Assembly (NCBI GenBank): GCA_002747135.1
Contig: PDTE01000024.1
Location: 1-64,000 of the forward strand
Reading direction: 5' to 3'
Source of the DNA: Desulfobulbus propionicus
Lineage (GTDB): Bacteria; Desulfobacterota; Desulfobulbia; Desulfobulbales; Desulfobulbaceae
Length of the DNA: 64,000 nt
The position numbers were made by a program, and so were the translations under genes. Below, piece after piece: positions 39,977-48,807 of the stretch. Positions within the stretch are counted from its first letter, which is position 1. Every line of letters starts with the position of its first letter. The notes under the pieces were generated by a model, which ran no database searches, was not told the origin of the DNA, and saw only the letters and a list, made by a program, of their open reading frames with translations.

Positions 39977-41356
39977 TTACAGCATACTGTCAACTGTACG
40001 AATAATTTCCCTGGCGTCAGCACTCTTGACAATAATCGCATCCGCACCAGCTTCAAGGCATTGATCCTTGAGCTGTTCATCATTTTCTGCGGTAAACATA
40101 ACAATTTTTATGGCGTTACTGTTGTGCTTTGTCCGGATTGTTCTGCAGACATCCAGCCCGGAGATCCCAGGGAGAAGATAATCAACTATTGCAGCGGCCG
40201 GCTTTTCTTTATCAATGAGCAAAACACCTTCCTCTCCATTATCAGCCGTAAAAGGGTGATAGCCTGCTTTGTGAAATAACCTGCTGAACAGGCGAACAAT
40301 GACAGGATTATCATCTATAATAACAAGTTTTTTCCTGGTTTCTTCTGCTCCCTCAGCATATGTTCCCCCTTTTGCGGTCTTGAAGACATAGAGAATATCC
40401 CCTTCCTGAACACGTCTGTCCGTGTCTGGTTCCAGGTAATCTGTTTCCTGGCTCCGAATACCTATTATCTCCATGGAAGCGGAAGTTGTTATTTCCCTGA
40501 GCGTTTTACCAAGCAGTGGAGATTCCGGGCCAACCGGCACCCATTTTGGACTGGAAACCAGTTTTTCAGGAGAAGATATGGCTATCTCCTGCTGCATTCC
40601 TGTAGCCGCAAGCAACTGATGAGCAATGCGTCGGCCAGCTGAATCAAAAGGAGATATAATGGAGTCTGCACCGGCACGCAGTATTTTCTTTTCTGTATGC
40701 CTGTCCTCGGATCGAGCTATAATATGGAGCGTTGGGTTTAACTCCCTGGCGGTTAACACGATAAAAAGGTTGAGCGGATCAGAACCAGCCAGCGCCAGGA
40801 GGCCACAAGCCTCTTTAACCCCGGCATTCAGCAGCATACTCTCTCTGGTGGCATCGCCTTCCAGGTAGAGTATTCCCTGTTCCAGACACTTCTCCTTTCC
40901 GCTGCCAGATGAGTCAATTACCACAAAGTCCACTCCGGCCTCCTGAAGGTTCTGCCCCGCCACTTCACCGACCCTTCCAAATCCACAGATGATATAATGT
41001 TTTCTCAGGCGATCGATTTTTTTCTTCATCTTTTTCTCCAGCACATTGCCGCTCCACAGTTTCTCCAGCATTGACTCAACCAGAGAGTGACCAGCAAAGC
41101 CAAGTACAACAAAACCAAACATAATAAGGACAACGCTAAACAGTCGCCCCCACGGGGACAGAGGATGCACCTCCCCGTAACCGACAGTCGAAATGGTGAT
41201 GACGCACATGTACATGGCATCAAGTAATGGATAATCATCTATGAGCTTGAAGCCAAGCGTGCCAAAGGCTATGATAAAGACAAGAAACAGGAAAGAGAGC
41301 GCGATTTTGTTTGGTTGAGTCCACATCGTGATATGTCCCTCAATGGTTGTTTCCAC
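39977..41356 (-). CDS. K+ channel with TrkA-N/TrkA-C (RCK) domains fused to a C-terminal response-regulator receiver domain
   Basis: Pore 'CVITISTVGYGEVHPLS'; RCK 'IICGFGRVGEVAGQNL'; TrkA-C-like 'LLGKTLREITTSASMEIIGIR'; REC 'KLVIIDDNPVIVRLFSRLF...AIVDYLLPGISGLDVCRTIR...KIVMFTAE'. Confidence 0.92.
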   Translation of the reverse strand: METTIEGHITMWTQPNKIALSFLFLVFIIAFGTLGFKLIDDYPLLDAMYMCVITISTVGYGEVHPLSPWGRLFSVVLIMFGFVVLGFAGHSLVESMLEKLWSGNVLEKKMKKKIDRLRKHYIICGFGRVGEVAGQNLQEAGVDFVVIDSSGSGKEKCLEQGILYLEGDATRESMLLNAGVKEACGLLALAGSDPLNLFIVLTARELNPTLHIIARSEDRHTEKKILRAGADSIISPFDSAGRRIAHQLLAATGMQQEIAISSPEKLVSSPKWVPVGPESPLLGKTLREITTSASMEIIGIRSQETDYLEPDTDRRVQEGDILYVFKTAKGGTYAEGAEETRKKLVIIDDNPVIVRLFSRLFHKAGYHPFTADNGEEGVLLIDKEKPAAAIVDYLLPGISGLDVCRTIRTKHNSNAIKIVMFTAENDEQLKDQCLEAGADAIIVKSADAREIIRTVDSML

Positions 41357-41472
41357 CTTTCACGGTAATGCCCCTCAGGGCAGGTGATCCTTATTTACCT
41401 CGCTGTCTTTACTCTTAAAGCAGACAAAATGTTCATGAAAATCCGGGCTAACTGCCGTTACAAAGATAATAT

Positions 41473-41591
41473 GTAACTGCTCGCTGGGTGTATAACTCTC
41501 TGATTTTACATGCCTAAAACGTGTAACTGCTCTCAGGTTGCCCATCTTTGGACAAGCGCGATTGGCCGCTATAGCCCCTCTATGCGGCGGG
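41473..41591. repeat. PR1-B element truncated at the thiL 3' end
   Basis: 'gtaactgctcgctgggtgtataactctctgattttac...gtgtaactgctctcaggttgcccatctttggacaagcgcgattggccgctatagcccctctatgcggcggga'. Confidence 0.85.
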
Positions 41592-41602
41592 ATATGGTAT
41601 TA

Positions 41603-42616
41603 TCATCTGCTGCTGGAAGATAACGGGGAAGGTGATTTGAAATGGTCAAATCCTCCATCGGAAATAGAACGTTTTGCCCCGTTTTCTGCAACAAGACTGA
41701 CTTCTTTTCCTTCTTCAAATTGACCGATGCAGCAAAAAGCAAGCTCCCCTTTTCTGGCAATATGTTCAATAGTTGAAACGTGCTGCGGAGATACCGCAAA
41801 CAGCAGCTCATAATCCTCGCCGCCTGTCAGGGCAAGATGTTCAGCTGACAGCTGCAACTCTTGCGAGGCCGCAAGCAGAGCAGAAGAAAGTGGTAAAAGT
41901 TCAGTCCGTACCGTTGCCCCCAGCTGCGACTGACGACACAAATGAGCCAGATCCGTTGCCACCCCGTCGGACATATCCATCATGGCATGAACAACACCGC
42001 ATTTCGCCAATTGTTGCCCAACATCAACTCTGGCCGCTGGATTCAGATGGGCCTGAAGCAGTTCTTCGTACTCCGGTTTTTTCGTTATCTTGTTCCGGCA
42101 GAGCTCAAGCCCTGCTGCCGCGTTTCCCAGGAGGCCGCTTACCCATATCAGGTCCCCGGCCTGTGCGCCACTCCGGTACACGACCTGATTCTGCAAGGCC
42201 TCACCAATTGCGGTTACAGTAAAGGTATATCCATTGGGACTGTGTACTGTGTCGCCGCCAGCAAGAAAACAGCCATACTGCCTGCTGGCTTCAGCCACTC
42301 CCCGGGAAAAAGCAGCAAACCACTGATCATCGAACCCCTGAGGCATTCCCAGAGAAAGAAGTATACATCGGGGTTGTCCTCCCATTGCCGCGATATCGCT
42401 GATATTGACCGAGACAGTTTTCCTCCCTAACAAGTCCGGAGGATGCCAGGAACGATCAAAATGCACGCCTTCTATCAGGGTATCCATTGTGAGCAGCCAT
42501 ACTGAAGAGCTGTCCTTTTTGATGACGGCGCAGTCATCTCCTATTCCCTGGACGACTGATGTATCAGACAGATCTGCCAGAGAGGCGATATGCTGTATTA
42601 TTTCACGTTCATTCAT
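41603..42616 (-). CDS. thiL: Thiamine-monophosphate kinase
   Basis: 'VQGIGDDCAVIK', 'TMDTLIEGVHFDRSWHPPDLLGRKTVSVNISDIAAMGGQP', 'DMSDGVATDLAHLC', 'GGEDYELLFAV'. Confidence 0.95.
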   Translation of the reverse strand: MNEREIIQHIASLADLSDTSVVQGIGDDCAVIKKDSSSVWLLTMDTLIEGVHFDRSWHPPDLLGRKTVSVNISDIAAMGGQPRCILLSLGMPQGFDDQWFAAFSRGVAEASRQYGCFLAGGDTVHSPNGYTFTVTAIGEALQNQVVYRSGAQAGDLIWVSGLLGNAAAGLELCRNKITKKPEYEELLQAHLNPAARVDVGQQLAKCGVVHAMMDMSDGVATDLAHLCRQSQLGATVRTELLPLSSALLAASQELQLSAEHLALTGGEDYELLFAVSPQHVSTIEHIARKGELAFCCIGQFEEGKEVSLVAENGAKRSISDGGFDHFKSPSPLSSSSR

Positions 42617-42695
42617 TGAAACATAACCTGTTGTTATTTCCTTTCTTTTTATAGCTGCTTTCAGGTCACCTCAAAGATGGTTGCCATGGGAACTG

Positions 42696-43295
42696 TTACG
42701 GTTTTTTTTCAAAAGCGAGCTGGGAAGAGTCCCTGTTCATCAAAAGTTCATCAAGAACCCTTCTGGACAGCTCCCATTTATATTGTGGAAATTTTTCTTC
42801 AGCTTCTTGTATTTTTACTGAAAACCGGCTTTGAAGAAGCGTGATAACTTTTTTTGCATGTGTGCCAATACCTTCAATCGTTATAAACACCAGAGCGTCG
42901 ATCATATCAGCTAACTTGATTACAACAAGATATTCTGGATGGGTGGCTTTAATCTCCTCCTTCATCTGGTTGAGCCAGGGGGCGATTTCATGCTCAATTT
43001 GATCAATTGGATTATGCTCACCACATATTTGATCAATATGCCACTTCAAGGGACTTGGAAGGTCACCGGTCAATAATTCCGGAGTATCATGCAGTGATGC
43101 ATATTCCATTATCTGGAGCAGCCCTGAATCTGTCAACGAACTGCCAAATATATCCCTGGCCAGTTTACTGGAAATCCTGGTAACCATATAATGATGTTCA
43201 GCCAGAGTTTGATCACGGGAGGTTCGTACACTGTGCCAACGGGTCACATGCCCAGATCTGGCCAGATCAGCAAGGGTCAACTTCGGCAAACTCAT
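42696..43295 (-). CDS. HD-domain hydrolase (YfbR/5'-nucleotidase-like)
   Basis: 'RWHSVRTSRDQTLAEHHYMVTRI...EYASLHDTPELLTGDLPSPLK' HD motifs. Confidence 0.8.
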   Translation of the reverse strand: MSLPKLTLADLARSGHVTRWHSVRTSRDQTLAEHHYMVTRISSKLARDIFGSSLTDSGLLQIMEYASLHDTPELLTGDLPSPLKWHIDQICGEHNPIDQIEHEIAPWLNQMKEEIKATHPEYLVVIKLADMIDALVFITIEGIGTHAKKVITLLQSRFSVKIQEAEEKFPQYKWELSRRVLDELLMNRDSSQLAFEKKP

Positions 43296-43334
43296 ATTTC
43301 TTCCTCAATAATATCAAAAGGATGCTTGCTGATC

Positions 43335-43494
43335 GTACCAGCTCTCAGCTTATCCATCTTCGGACGATTATGATTGGTCGCATAGAGGGACTATAGCTGC
43401 CAACCACGCTTGCCCAAAAAACTGGGCAGCCCGGGAGCAGATCCATAGGTAAAACAGGTGAAACCAGGGTGGCAACAGACCCTGTGCGTGTTAC
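43335..43494. repeat. PR1 palindromic repeat
   Basis: 'gtaccagctctcagcttatccatcttcggacgattatgattggtcgcatagagggactatagctgccaaccacgcttgcccaaaaaactgggcagcccgggagcag...aggtgaaaccagggtgg...accctgtgcgtgttac'. Confidence 0.85.
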
Positions 43495-43560
43495 CTTTTT
43501 GGAGTGAAGTATAAAAAAATCCGGCTAACAGTGAACGATAAATCATCTGGCCAAGACATG

Positions 43561-45492
43561 TCACTGGTAAACTGTTTCCCTCCATGTATATATTGAAATA
43601 TCTTGATTATCAAAAACCCGTATGAACCTTGGATCATCCTTTAAGGAGCGAACAAAATAATCAGGATATACTCCAAGGTTAGTAATTTTATCATCTACCG
43701 GCGAAACCAGATATTTCTTAATCACTATTGCTCCAACACCATTATCACGCAGCATCTGTATTCTTTTTTTATTGTCAGCTCTCCAGAATTGACGAAGTCG
43801 ATAGCCAAAGTACCATTCATGTGCAACGGGAAAATAACGATAATTGCCTTCCGGGTACATAAAAATCTTTGGCGGATCAGGGAGATTTTTTCGCAGGTAA
43901 TCAATTGCAGATCTTGTCTCCATAGAGATATCCCTTAATGTATATACCTTTGCTAACACCATGCCAGACTGAAGCAATGAACAGGAGAGTACAACAGCAA
44001 TGACGTACTTTGCTTTGGGCATCCTTGCCACTTTCTCTGATAAAGGTAAAAGAATAAAGGGAAGAGCTGGAAAGAAAAAGCGGGCATCAGGAGAACTGTG
44101 ACAGAAATATGCTGTAAGAAGAAGATATGACCCGCCAACAGCCCAAAGCCACCATGATGATGCAGATGTAGTCTTTATTTTTAACAATCGTCTCCAAAAA
44201 TACAAGCTCTGAGACAGGGCTCCCAAAACAACAACTACCCATAAAACCCCTCCTCCGTATAGTAAGAAGTTCTTTTTTATTCGCAAATCTCCCGGGTGGT
44301 TCGCAATAACAACAGGTTTGTTCTCAACGGTCTTTTTTCCTGCATATTTGTCTTTTTTTTCTAATTGAAGAACTCTCTCATATTGATCAACAATGGGATG
44401 TTTGTCCCTGTTGATCAATATTTCAATTTTAGATTTTGCCACAGCCCAGATCTTCTCTACCTTTCTTTGCGGGTAAAAAGAAGACAATGCATATATATTG
44501 ATTGCCCGTCCCAGGCACCAGGTTGCTCCGAGAACAATCATTATGGAACACACAAAATGAAGAACAACTTTTTGCCATTGCTGATTTTTGCATAATAAAA
44601 AAAATAAATAGAAAAAAAAGGCAGGAAAGAACAGAATAGCGGTTACTTTCATAAATATGGCAAAGGCCATAAATGCTGATGCCATAATCCACCGCCTTTT
44701 TCTTAAACAGAGAAAGGCGGTCACAACTTGAGCGGTCATGGGGATATCTTGATAAAAGGCGACAGAAAAAAGAAGGGTAACTGGTACCGATCCCAGCGTT
44801 GCGAGGTATAATCCAGTAGCCTGACTCTTGTAATTATTTCTGTCCCTAGACAGCAAAAAGGAGGCAACAAGCAGTTGTGCTAAAAAAAAGAGCTGATATA
44901 GCTGAACCGCTACAATACTATGCCCAAACAGACGATAAACAATTGCTCCTAAGTAGTGCCAGCCAAAAGAATGCGGGTATCTCCGTATATCAATATCTCC
45001 ATACTCGGTGGGAATATAGGAAAAAAAATTAATAGTTGAAAGGTCTACGGACTGTCTTTTCAACATATAAAAATGAGTTACTTCATCACCGATCATTACC
45101 TGCGGTGTATTTACCCCAACGAGCGCAACACCAAAACAGACCAGCATAATAATGAAGATGCTTGTTGCAGCTGCAATGTTATCATACAGGGCATCACTTC
45201 TACGGAAAAATCTCAGAATGATGATCCCTGTCAGCAACAGCAACAGACAACTGATCCACCCGCGAAGAAGCATTTCCTGCGATAAAGGAATAATAGCAGA
45301 AAAAAAAGTGTAATATGCGACGGAGATTCCCGCAACAGGACCAAGTGCGCAAAGGGAATAGTTTACCCTTTTTTGCCAGTACAGTATACAGGTAGTTACC
45401 GTGAACAGGATGCTGATATAAATGATTAAAATATCAGTAGTGCTTCCCAGCCAGTTTTCTATGAAAGATGTAATAAGAGGTAAAAAGGGCAT
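43561..45492 (-). CDS. Multi-TM glycosyltransferase-like protein (GT39/GT83 type)
   Basis: Many TM helices, 'IGDEVTHFYMLKR' early loop, 'RYPHSFGWHYLGAIVYRLFG'. Confidence 0.65.
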   Translation of the reverse strand: MPFLPLITSFIENWLGSTTDILIIYISILFTVTTCILYWQKRVNYSLCALGPVAGISVAYYTFFSAIIPLSQEMLLRGWISCLLLLLTGIIILRFFRRSDALYDNIAAATSIFIIMLVCFGVALVGVNTPQVMIGDEVTHFYMLKRQSVDLSTINFFSYIPTEYGDIDIRRYPHSFGWHYLGAIVYRLFGHSIVAVQLYQLFFLAQLLVASFLLSRDRNNYKSQATGLYLATLGSVPVTLLFSVAFYQDIPMTAQVVTAFLCLRKRRWIMASAFMAFAIFMKVTAILFFPAFFFYLFFLLCKNQQWQKVVLHFVCSIMIVLGATWCLGRAINIYALSSFYPQRKVEKIWAVAKSKIEILINRDKHPIVDQYERVLQLEKKDKYAGKKTVENKPVVIANHPGDLRIKKNFLLYGGGVLWVVVVLGALSQSLYFWRRLLKIKTTSASSWWLWAVGGSYLLLTAYFCHSSPDARFFFPALPFILLPLSEKVARMPKAKYVIAVVLSCSLLQSGMVLAKVYTLRDISMETRSAIDYLRKNLPDPPKIFMYPEGNYRYFPVAHEWYFGYRLRQFWRADNKKRIQMLRDNGVGAIVIKKYLVSPVDDKITNLGVYPDYFVRSLKDDPRFIRVFDNQDISIYTWRETVYQ

Positions 45493-45503
45493 AGAGTGAA
45501 ATC

Positions 45504-45687
45504 GTAACCAATCACGGGGACTGTATTTTTGTGTTATTCTCTGTTTCTGACGTGTAACTGGTCACGGATGCTTAAGAATTGGGCAGGCATTCTTCCCCGC
45601 AGGTAAGCAGGCGAAGTGAGACGTTCGTGTACAAGAGTATGCGGGAAAGAGTGATCAGGCAAAGATGAAGTGCCTGTGATCAATGAC
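45504..45687. repeat. PR2 palindromic repeat
   Basis: 'gtaaccaatcacggggactg...ttattctctgtttctgacgtgtaactggtcacgg...gcaggtaagcaggcgaagtgagacgttcgtgtacaagagtatgcgggaaagagtgatcaggcaaagatgaagtgcctgtgatcaatgac'. Confidence 0.88.
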
Positions 45688-45694
45688 TCTTGTC

Positions 45695-45852
45695 GTACCT
45701 ACTCACAGGGTGTGTAACTCTCTGGTTTTACCTGCCTCAAACGTGTAACTGCTCTCAGGCTGCCCCTATCTGGACAAGCACGACTGGCAGCTATAGCCCC
45801 TCTATGCGGCGGGTCACGCTCGTGCAAAGAGGGGTGAGCGGTGAGCAGTTAC
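45695..45852. repeat. PR1-B 158-bp element with exact 8-bp TSD
   Basis: GTACCTACTCACAGGGTGTGTAACTCTCTGG...GTGAGCAGTTAC flanked by CTCTTGTC at 45687-45694 and 45853-45860. Confidence 0.92.
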
Positions 45853-46829
45853 CTCTTGTCTTTTTTTATCGGCTTGCCCTGGCGCTCTTCCTGAACCATC
45901 ATCGAGACAATATCTTCGAGAGTATGTCGCGCCCTCCATCCCAGGATACGTTTAGCTTTTGCAGGATTGCCTGAGCTTAATTCAATATCTGATGGTCTGT
46001 AAAGCTCTTCTTTGATTTCTACGTGGTCTCTCCAGTCAAGATCAACCTCTTGAAAGGCAAGGGCAATAAAGTCCTCAAGCTTTCGTGATGTTCCGGTTGC
46101 AACAACAAAATCATCAGGCTGCTCTAATTGCATCATACGCCACATGGCCGCAACATATTCCGGTGCCCATCCCCAGTCACGGGAGATAGAGATATTACCT
46201 AGAGACAGTCTTTCTCCGCTTCCATCAGCTATCCTGCAAGCAGTTGTAATTATTTTTCTGGTCACAAATCTTTTTGGTCTCAATGGTGATTCATGATTAA
46301 ATAAAATCCCTGTTGCAGCAAAAAGACCATATGATTCCCGATAGTTGGCAACCAACCAATAGGCTGAGGCCTTGGCAACGGCATAAGGGCTTTTTGGATA
46401 AAACGGAGTTGTTTCATCAGCGGGGCTTCCCTTTGTGTCACCAAAAACTTCGCTTGACCCGGCATGATAAAGCTTTATATTTTTGCCGGTAAATCGAATA
46501 GCTTCCAGTAAGTTCAACGTGCCGACAGCAACACTTTCTATTGTCTCAACAGGCTGTTCAAACGACAACCCCACAGAGCTCTGTCCGGCAAGATTATATA
46601 TTTCGTCCGGTTCTGTTTGCTGAATAACCTGGAGAACGGACCTGAAATCTGTTATGGCAAGGCTTACAGGGGTAACGCGATCCCTGATGCCCAGATATTC
46701 CAGGTTGGTAAAGGAGGATATTTGTGCATCTCTGGAAGCACCGTAAACAGTGTATCCTTTCTCCAGTAACAACTGGGCCAGATATCCTCCGTCTTGCCCG
46801 GAAACTCCGCATATCAATGCTTTTTTCAT
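45849..46829 (-). CDS. GDP-mannose 4,6-dehydratase-like NDP-sugar dehydratase
   Basis: 'KALICGVSGQDGGYLAQLLLEKGYTVYGASRD', 'SSEVFGDTKGSPADETTPFYPKSPYAVAKASAYWLVANYRESYGLFAATGILFNHESPLR'. Confidence 0.93.
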   Translation of the reverse strand: MKKALICGVSGQDGGYLAQLLLEKGYTVYGASRDAQISSFTNLEYLGIRDRVTPVSLAITDFRSVLQVIQQTEPDEIYNLAGQSSVGLSFEQPVETIESVAVGTLNLLEAIRFTGKNIKLYHAGSSEVFGDTKGSPADETTPFYPKSPYAVAKASAYWLVANYRESYGLFAATGILFNHESPLRPKRFVTRKIITTACRIADGSGERLSLGNISISRDWGWAPEYVAAMWRMMQLEQPDDFVVATGTSRKLEDFIALAFQEVDLDWRDHVEIKEELYRPSDIELSSGNPAKAKRILGWRARHTLEDIVSMMVQEERQGKPIKKDKR

Positions 46830-46851
46830 TCAAACATCCTTATCTTATGCT

Positions 46852-47991
46852 TCAGGCAATTTCCCTGAATACCTCAAACATCGTTTCAACAGAGCGCTGC
46901 CAGGTAAAGGTTTCGGCCCATGCTCTGGCCTGGGCGATATGCTCTTTTCTCTTTGTTGTTGAAAGCTTGTAAACCTGTAACAAATTCCTGGCAACTTCAT
47001 TTTTGCAGACAGCATTCATATAAAATGCTTTTCCTCCGGCAACCTCGGCCAGGGAAGCCTCTTGTGTCGTAATAACCGGAGTGCCGGCCAGCATTGCCTC
47101 TATAACCGGAAGGCCAAAGCCTTCGTACGCTGATGGCAGCACAAACATGTCGGCATGTTGAAAAAGGGCCAGTAATGCAGCATAAGGCACTCCGTTTTTA
47201 AATCTGATATACCGGCTTTTGTCTGATAGCTGCCCAACTGCCCTGGCTACAGCTCCTTCGCCCCGGCGCTCTTTTCCGACAAGGATGAGTCGATGAGGGA
47301 TTTGATCCATGACATCAGCAAAACCTTCAACCAGCAAGTGCACCATTTTATGGGGATAGGTATGAGCCACACAGAGAATATATGGTTCATCATCAGACAT
47401 CTGGCCAGCTAAAAGTGAACGGATCTCCTTTGAAGAATGTTCATGGCCAAAAGCTTTGTCTGCTCCAAGCAAAACCGTATGAACTTTTTCTTTCCGGGCA
47501 AATTTGCAACGAACTATTTCCTGCCGGGAAAACTCTGATATTGCCAACACCTTGTCACATCTGCGACAGGCGCCTTGTACCAAGAAATTCAGGGTGTTTC
47601 GTGCCAGCCAGGACATATCTTCCGGATATCGCCTGTACTGGAGGTCGCATACAGTGACAACCTGAGGACAAAAAGAAAGAAAAGGTGCTGTATATCCTGG
47701 AGACCACAATATATCCAGATCGTACTTTCTGGCCGCCAATGGCAGCCGGATCTGTTCCAGAATTATTCGCAAGGGGCGATTTGCAGCATTGAAGTTCAAG
47801 CAATCACAGGAAACATTTGCCTTTCCTGCAAACATTTCCTGAAAAAGGGCATCATTTTCATTATTCGTAAATAGAACATAATCTACTTCCGTAAATCGCT
47901 CCACTGCCGTCAGGAGCGATTTACGCACATAGGTTTCTGTCCCTCCTACATCTCCGGGAACCATAAACAACGTATTAACACCTAAACGCAT
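46852..47991 (-). CDS. Glycosyltransferase family 4
   Basis: 'LWSPGYTAPFLSFCPQVVTVCDLQY', 'HADMFVLPSAYEGFGLPVIEAMLAGTPVITTQEASLAEVAGG'. Confidence 0.92.
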   Translation of the reverse strand: MRLGVNTLFMVPGDVGGTETYVRKSLLTAVERFTEVDYVLFTNNENDALFQEMFAGKANVSCDCLNFNAANRPLRIILEQIRLPLAARKYDLDILWSPGYTAPFLSFCPQVVTVCDLQYRRYPEDMSWLARNTLNFLVQGACRRCDKVLAISEFSRQEIVRCKFARKEKVHTVLLGADKAFGHEHSSKEIRSLLAGQMSDDEPYILCVAHTYPHKMVHLLVEGFADVMDQIPHRLILVGKERRGEGAVARAVGQLSDKSRYIRFKNGVPYAALLALFQHADMFVLPSAYEGFGLPVIEAMLAGTPVITTQEASLAEVAGGKAFYMNAVCKNEVARNLLQVYKLSTTKRKEHIAQARAWAETFTWQRSVETMFEVFREIA

Positions 47992-48012
47992 CAGCTGGTT
48001 TCACTCAATAAA

Positions 48013-48807
48013 TTATCTGTTTCTCAAGGCTGACATCACCGAATATGCACCAATGATTCCCCAGCGAGTAAAAAAGTGAAGCAGGTTTTGCAAAGAAAAA
48101 ACACCGCTCTCTGCAACAGCAACGTCATACTCTTCCTTGAACTGTATCTTGAAATGCTGGCCACTGATAGATTGATCATGCCAGCGAAAAGCTGAAAGAC
48201 GCTCTCCCGGAACAAGGACTCCATTGCCATCCTGCCACAATCGAAGTATAAACTCATAATCCCAGGCTGCAACCATGTCTTCACGCAACAAACCGATTTT
48301 TTCCCGGACATTTCGACGAAAAAACATGGCAGGCTGAGAGATATAATTAATACATTGAAAAGTAAAACGTGATGAAATCGGAAAAAATAACTCCTTGAAC
48401 CTGGTGACTGGCTGACGAATTTCTAGGCCCTGTTCATTTATAATCACGCACTTCCCAAAACAAAAGGAGGCCTTCGGCTCCTTTTCCATAACCTCTTCCG
48501 CCCGCATCAGGGCGTTGGGATAATAGATATCGTCGGCATTCAACCAGGCAAGTATATCTCCAGTCGCCAGGATCAACCCTTTATTGATAGCGTTGGCCGG
48601 GCCGGTGTCAGGCTCGACAATGAGATGATCTATCTCTGCTTTGAATTGTTGCAGTATTTCTGTTGTTATATCAGTGCTGCCTCCGTCAACTACAATTAAC
48701 TCCAGATCTGTGCCGACATGTCGCTGAACAAGAATACTGTTCAAGGTCTGCTCAAGATATTTACCGCTATTATAACTGGGAACAATGATGGAAAAGGTAT
48801 GTTTCAT
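48013..48807 (-). CDS. Glycosyltransferase family 2
   Basis: 'MKHTFSIIVPSYNSGKYLEQTLNSILVQ', 'ELIVVDGGSTDITTEIL', 'LAWLNADDIYYPNAL'; start reset to MKHTF, 4-nt overlap with upstream gene. Confidence 0.92.
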   Translation of the reverse strand: MKHTFSIIVPSYNSGKYLEQTLNSILVQRHVGTDLELIVVDGGSTDITTEILQQFKAEIDHLIVEPDTGPANAINKGLILATGDILAWLNADDIYYPNALMRAEEVMEKEPKASFCFGKCVIINEQGLEIRQPVTRFKELFFPISSRFTFQCINYISQPAMFFRRNVREKIGLLREDMVAAWDYEFILRLWQDGNGVLVPGERLSAFRWHDQSISGQHFKIQFKEEYDVAVAESGVFSLQNLLHFFTRWGIIGAYSVMSALRNR

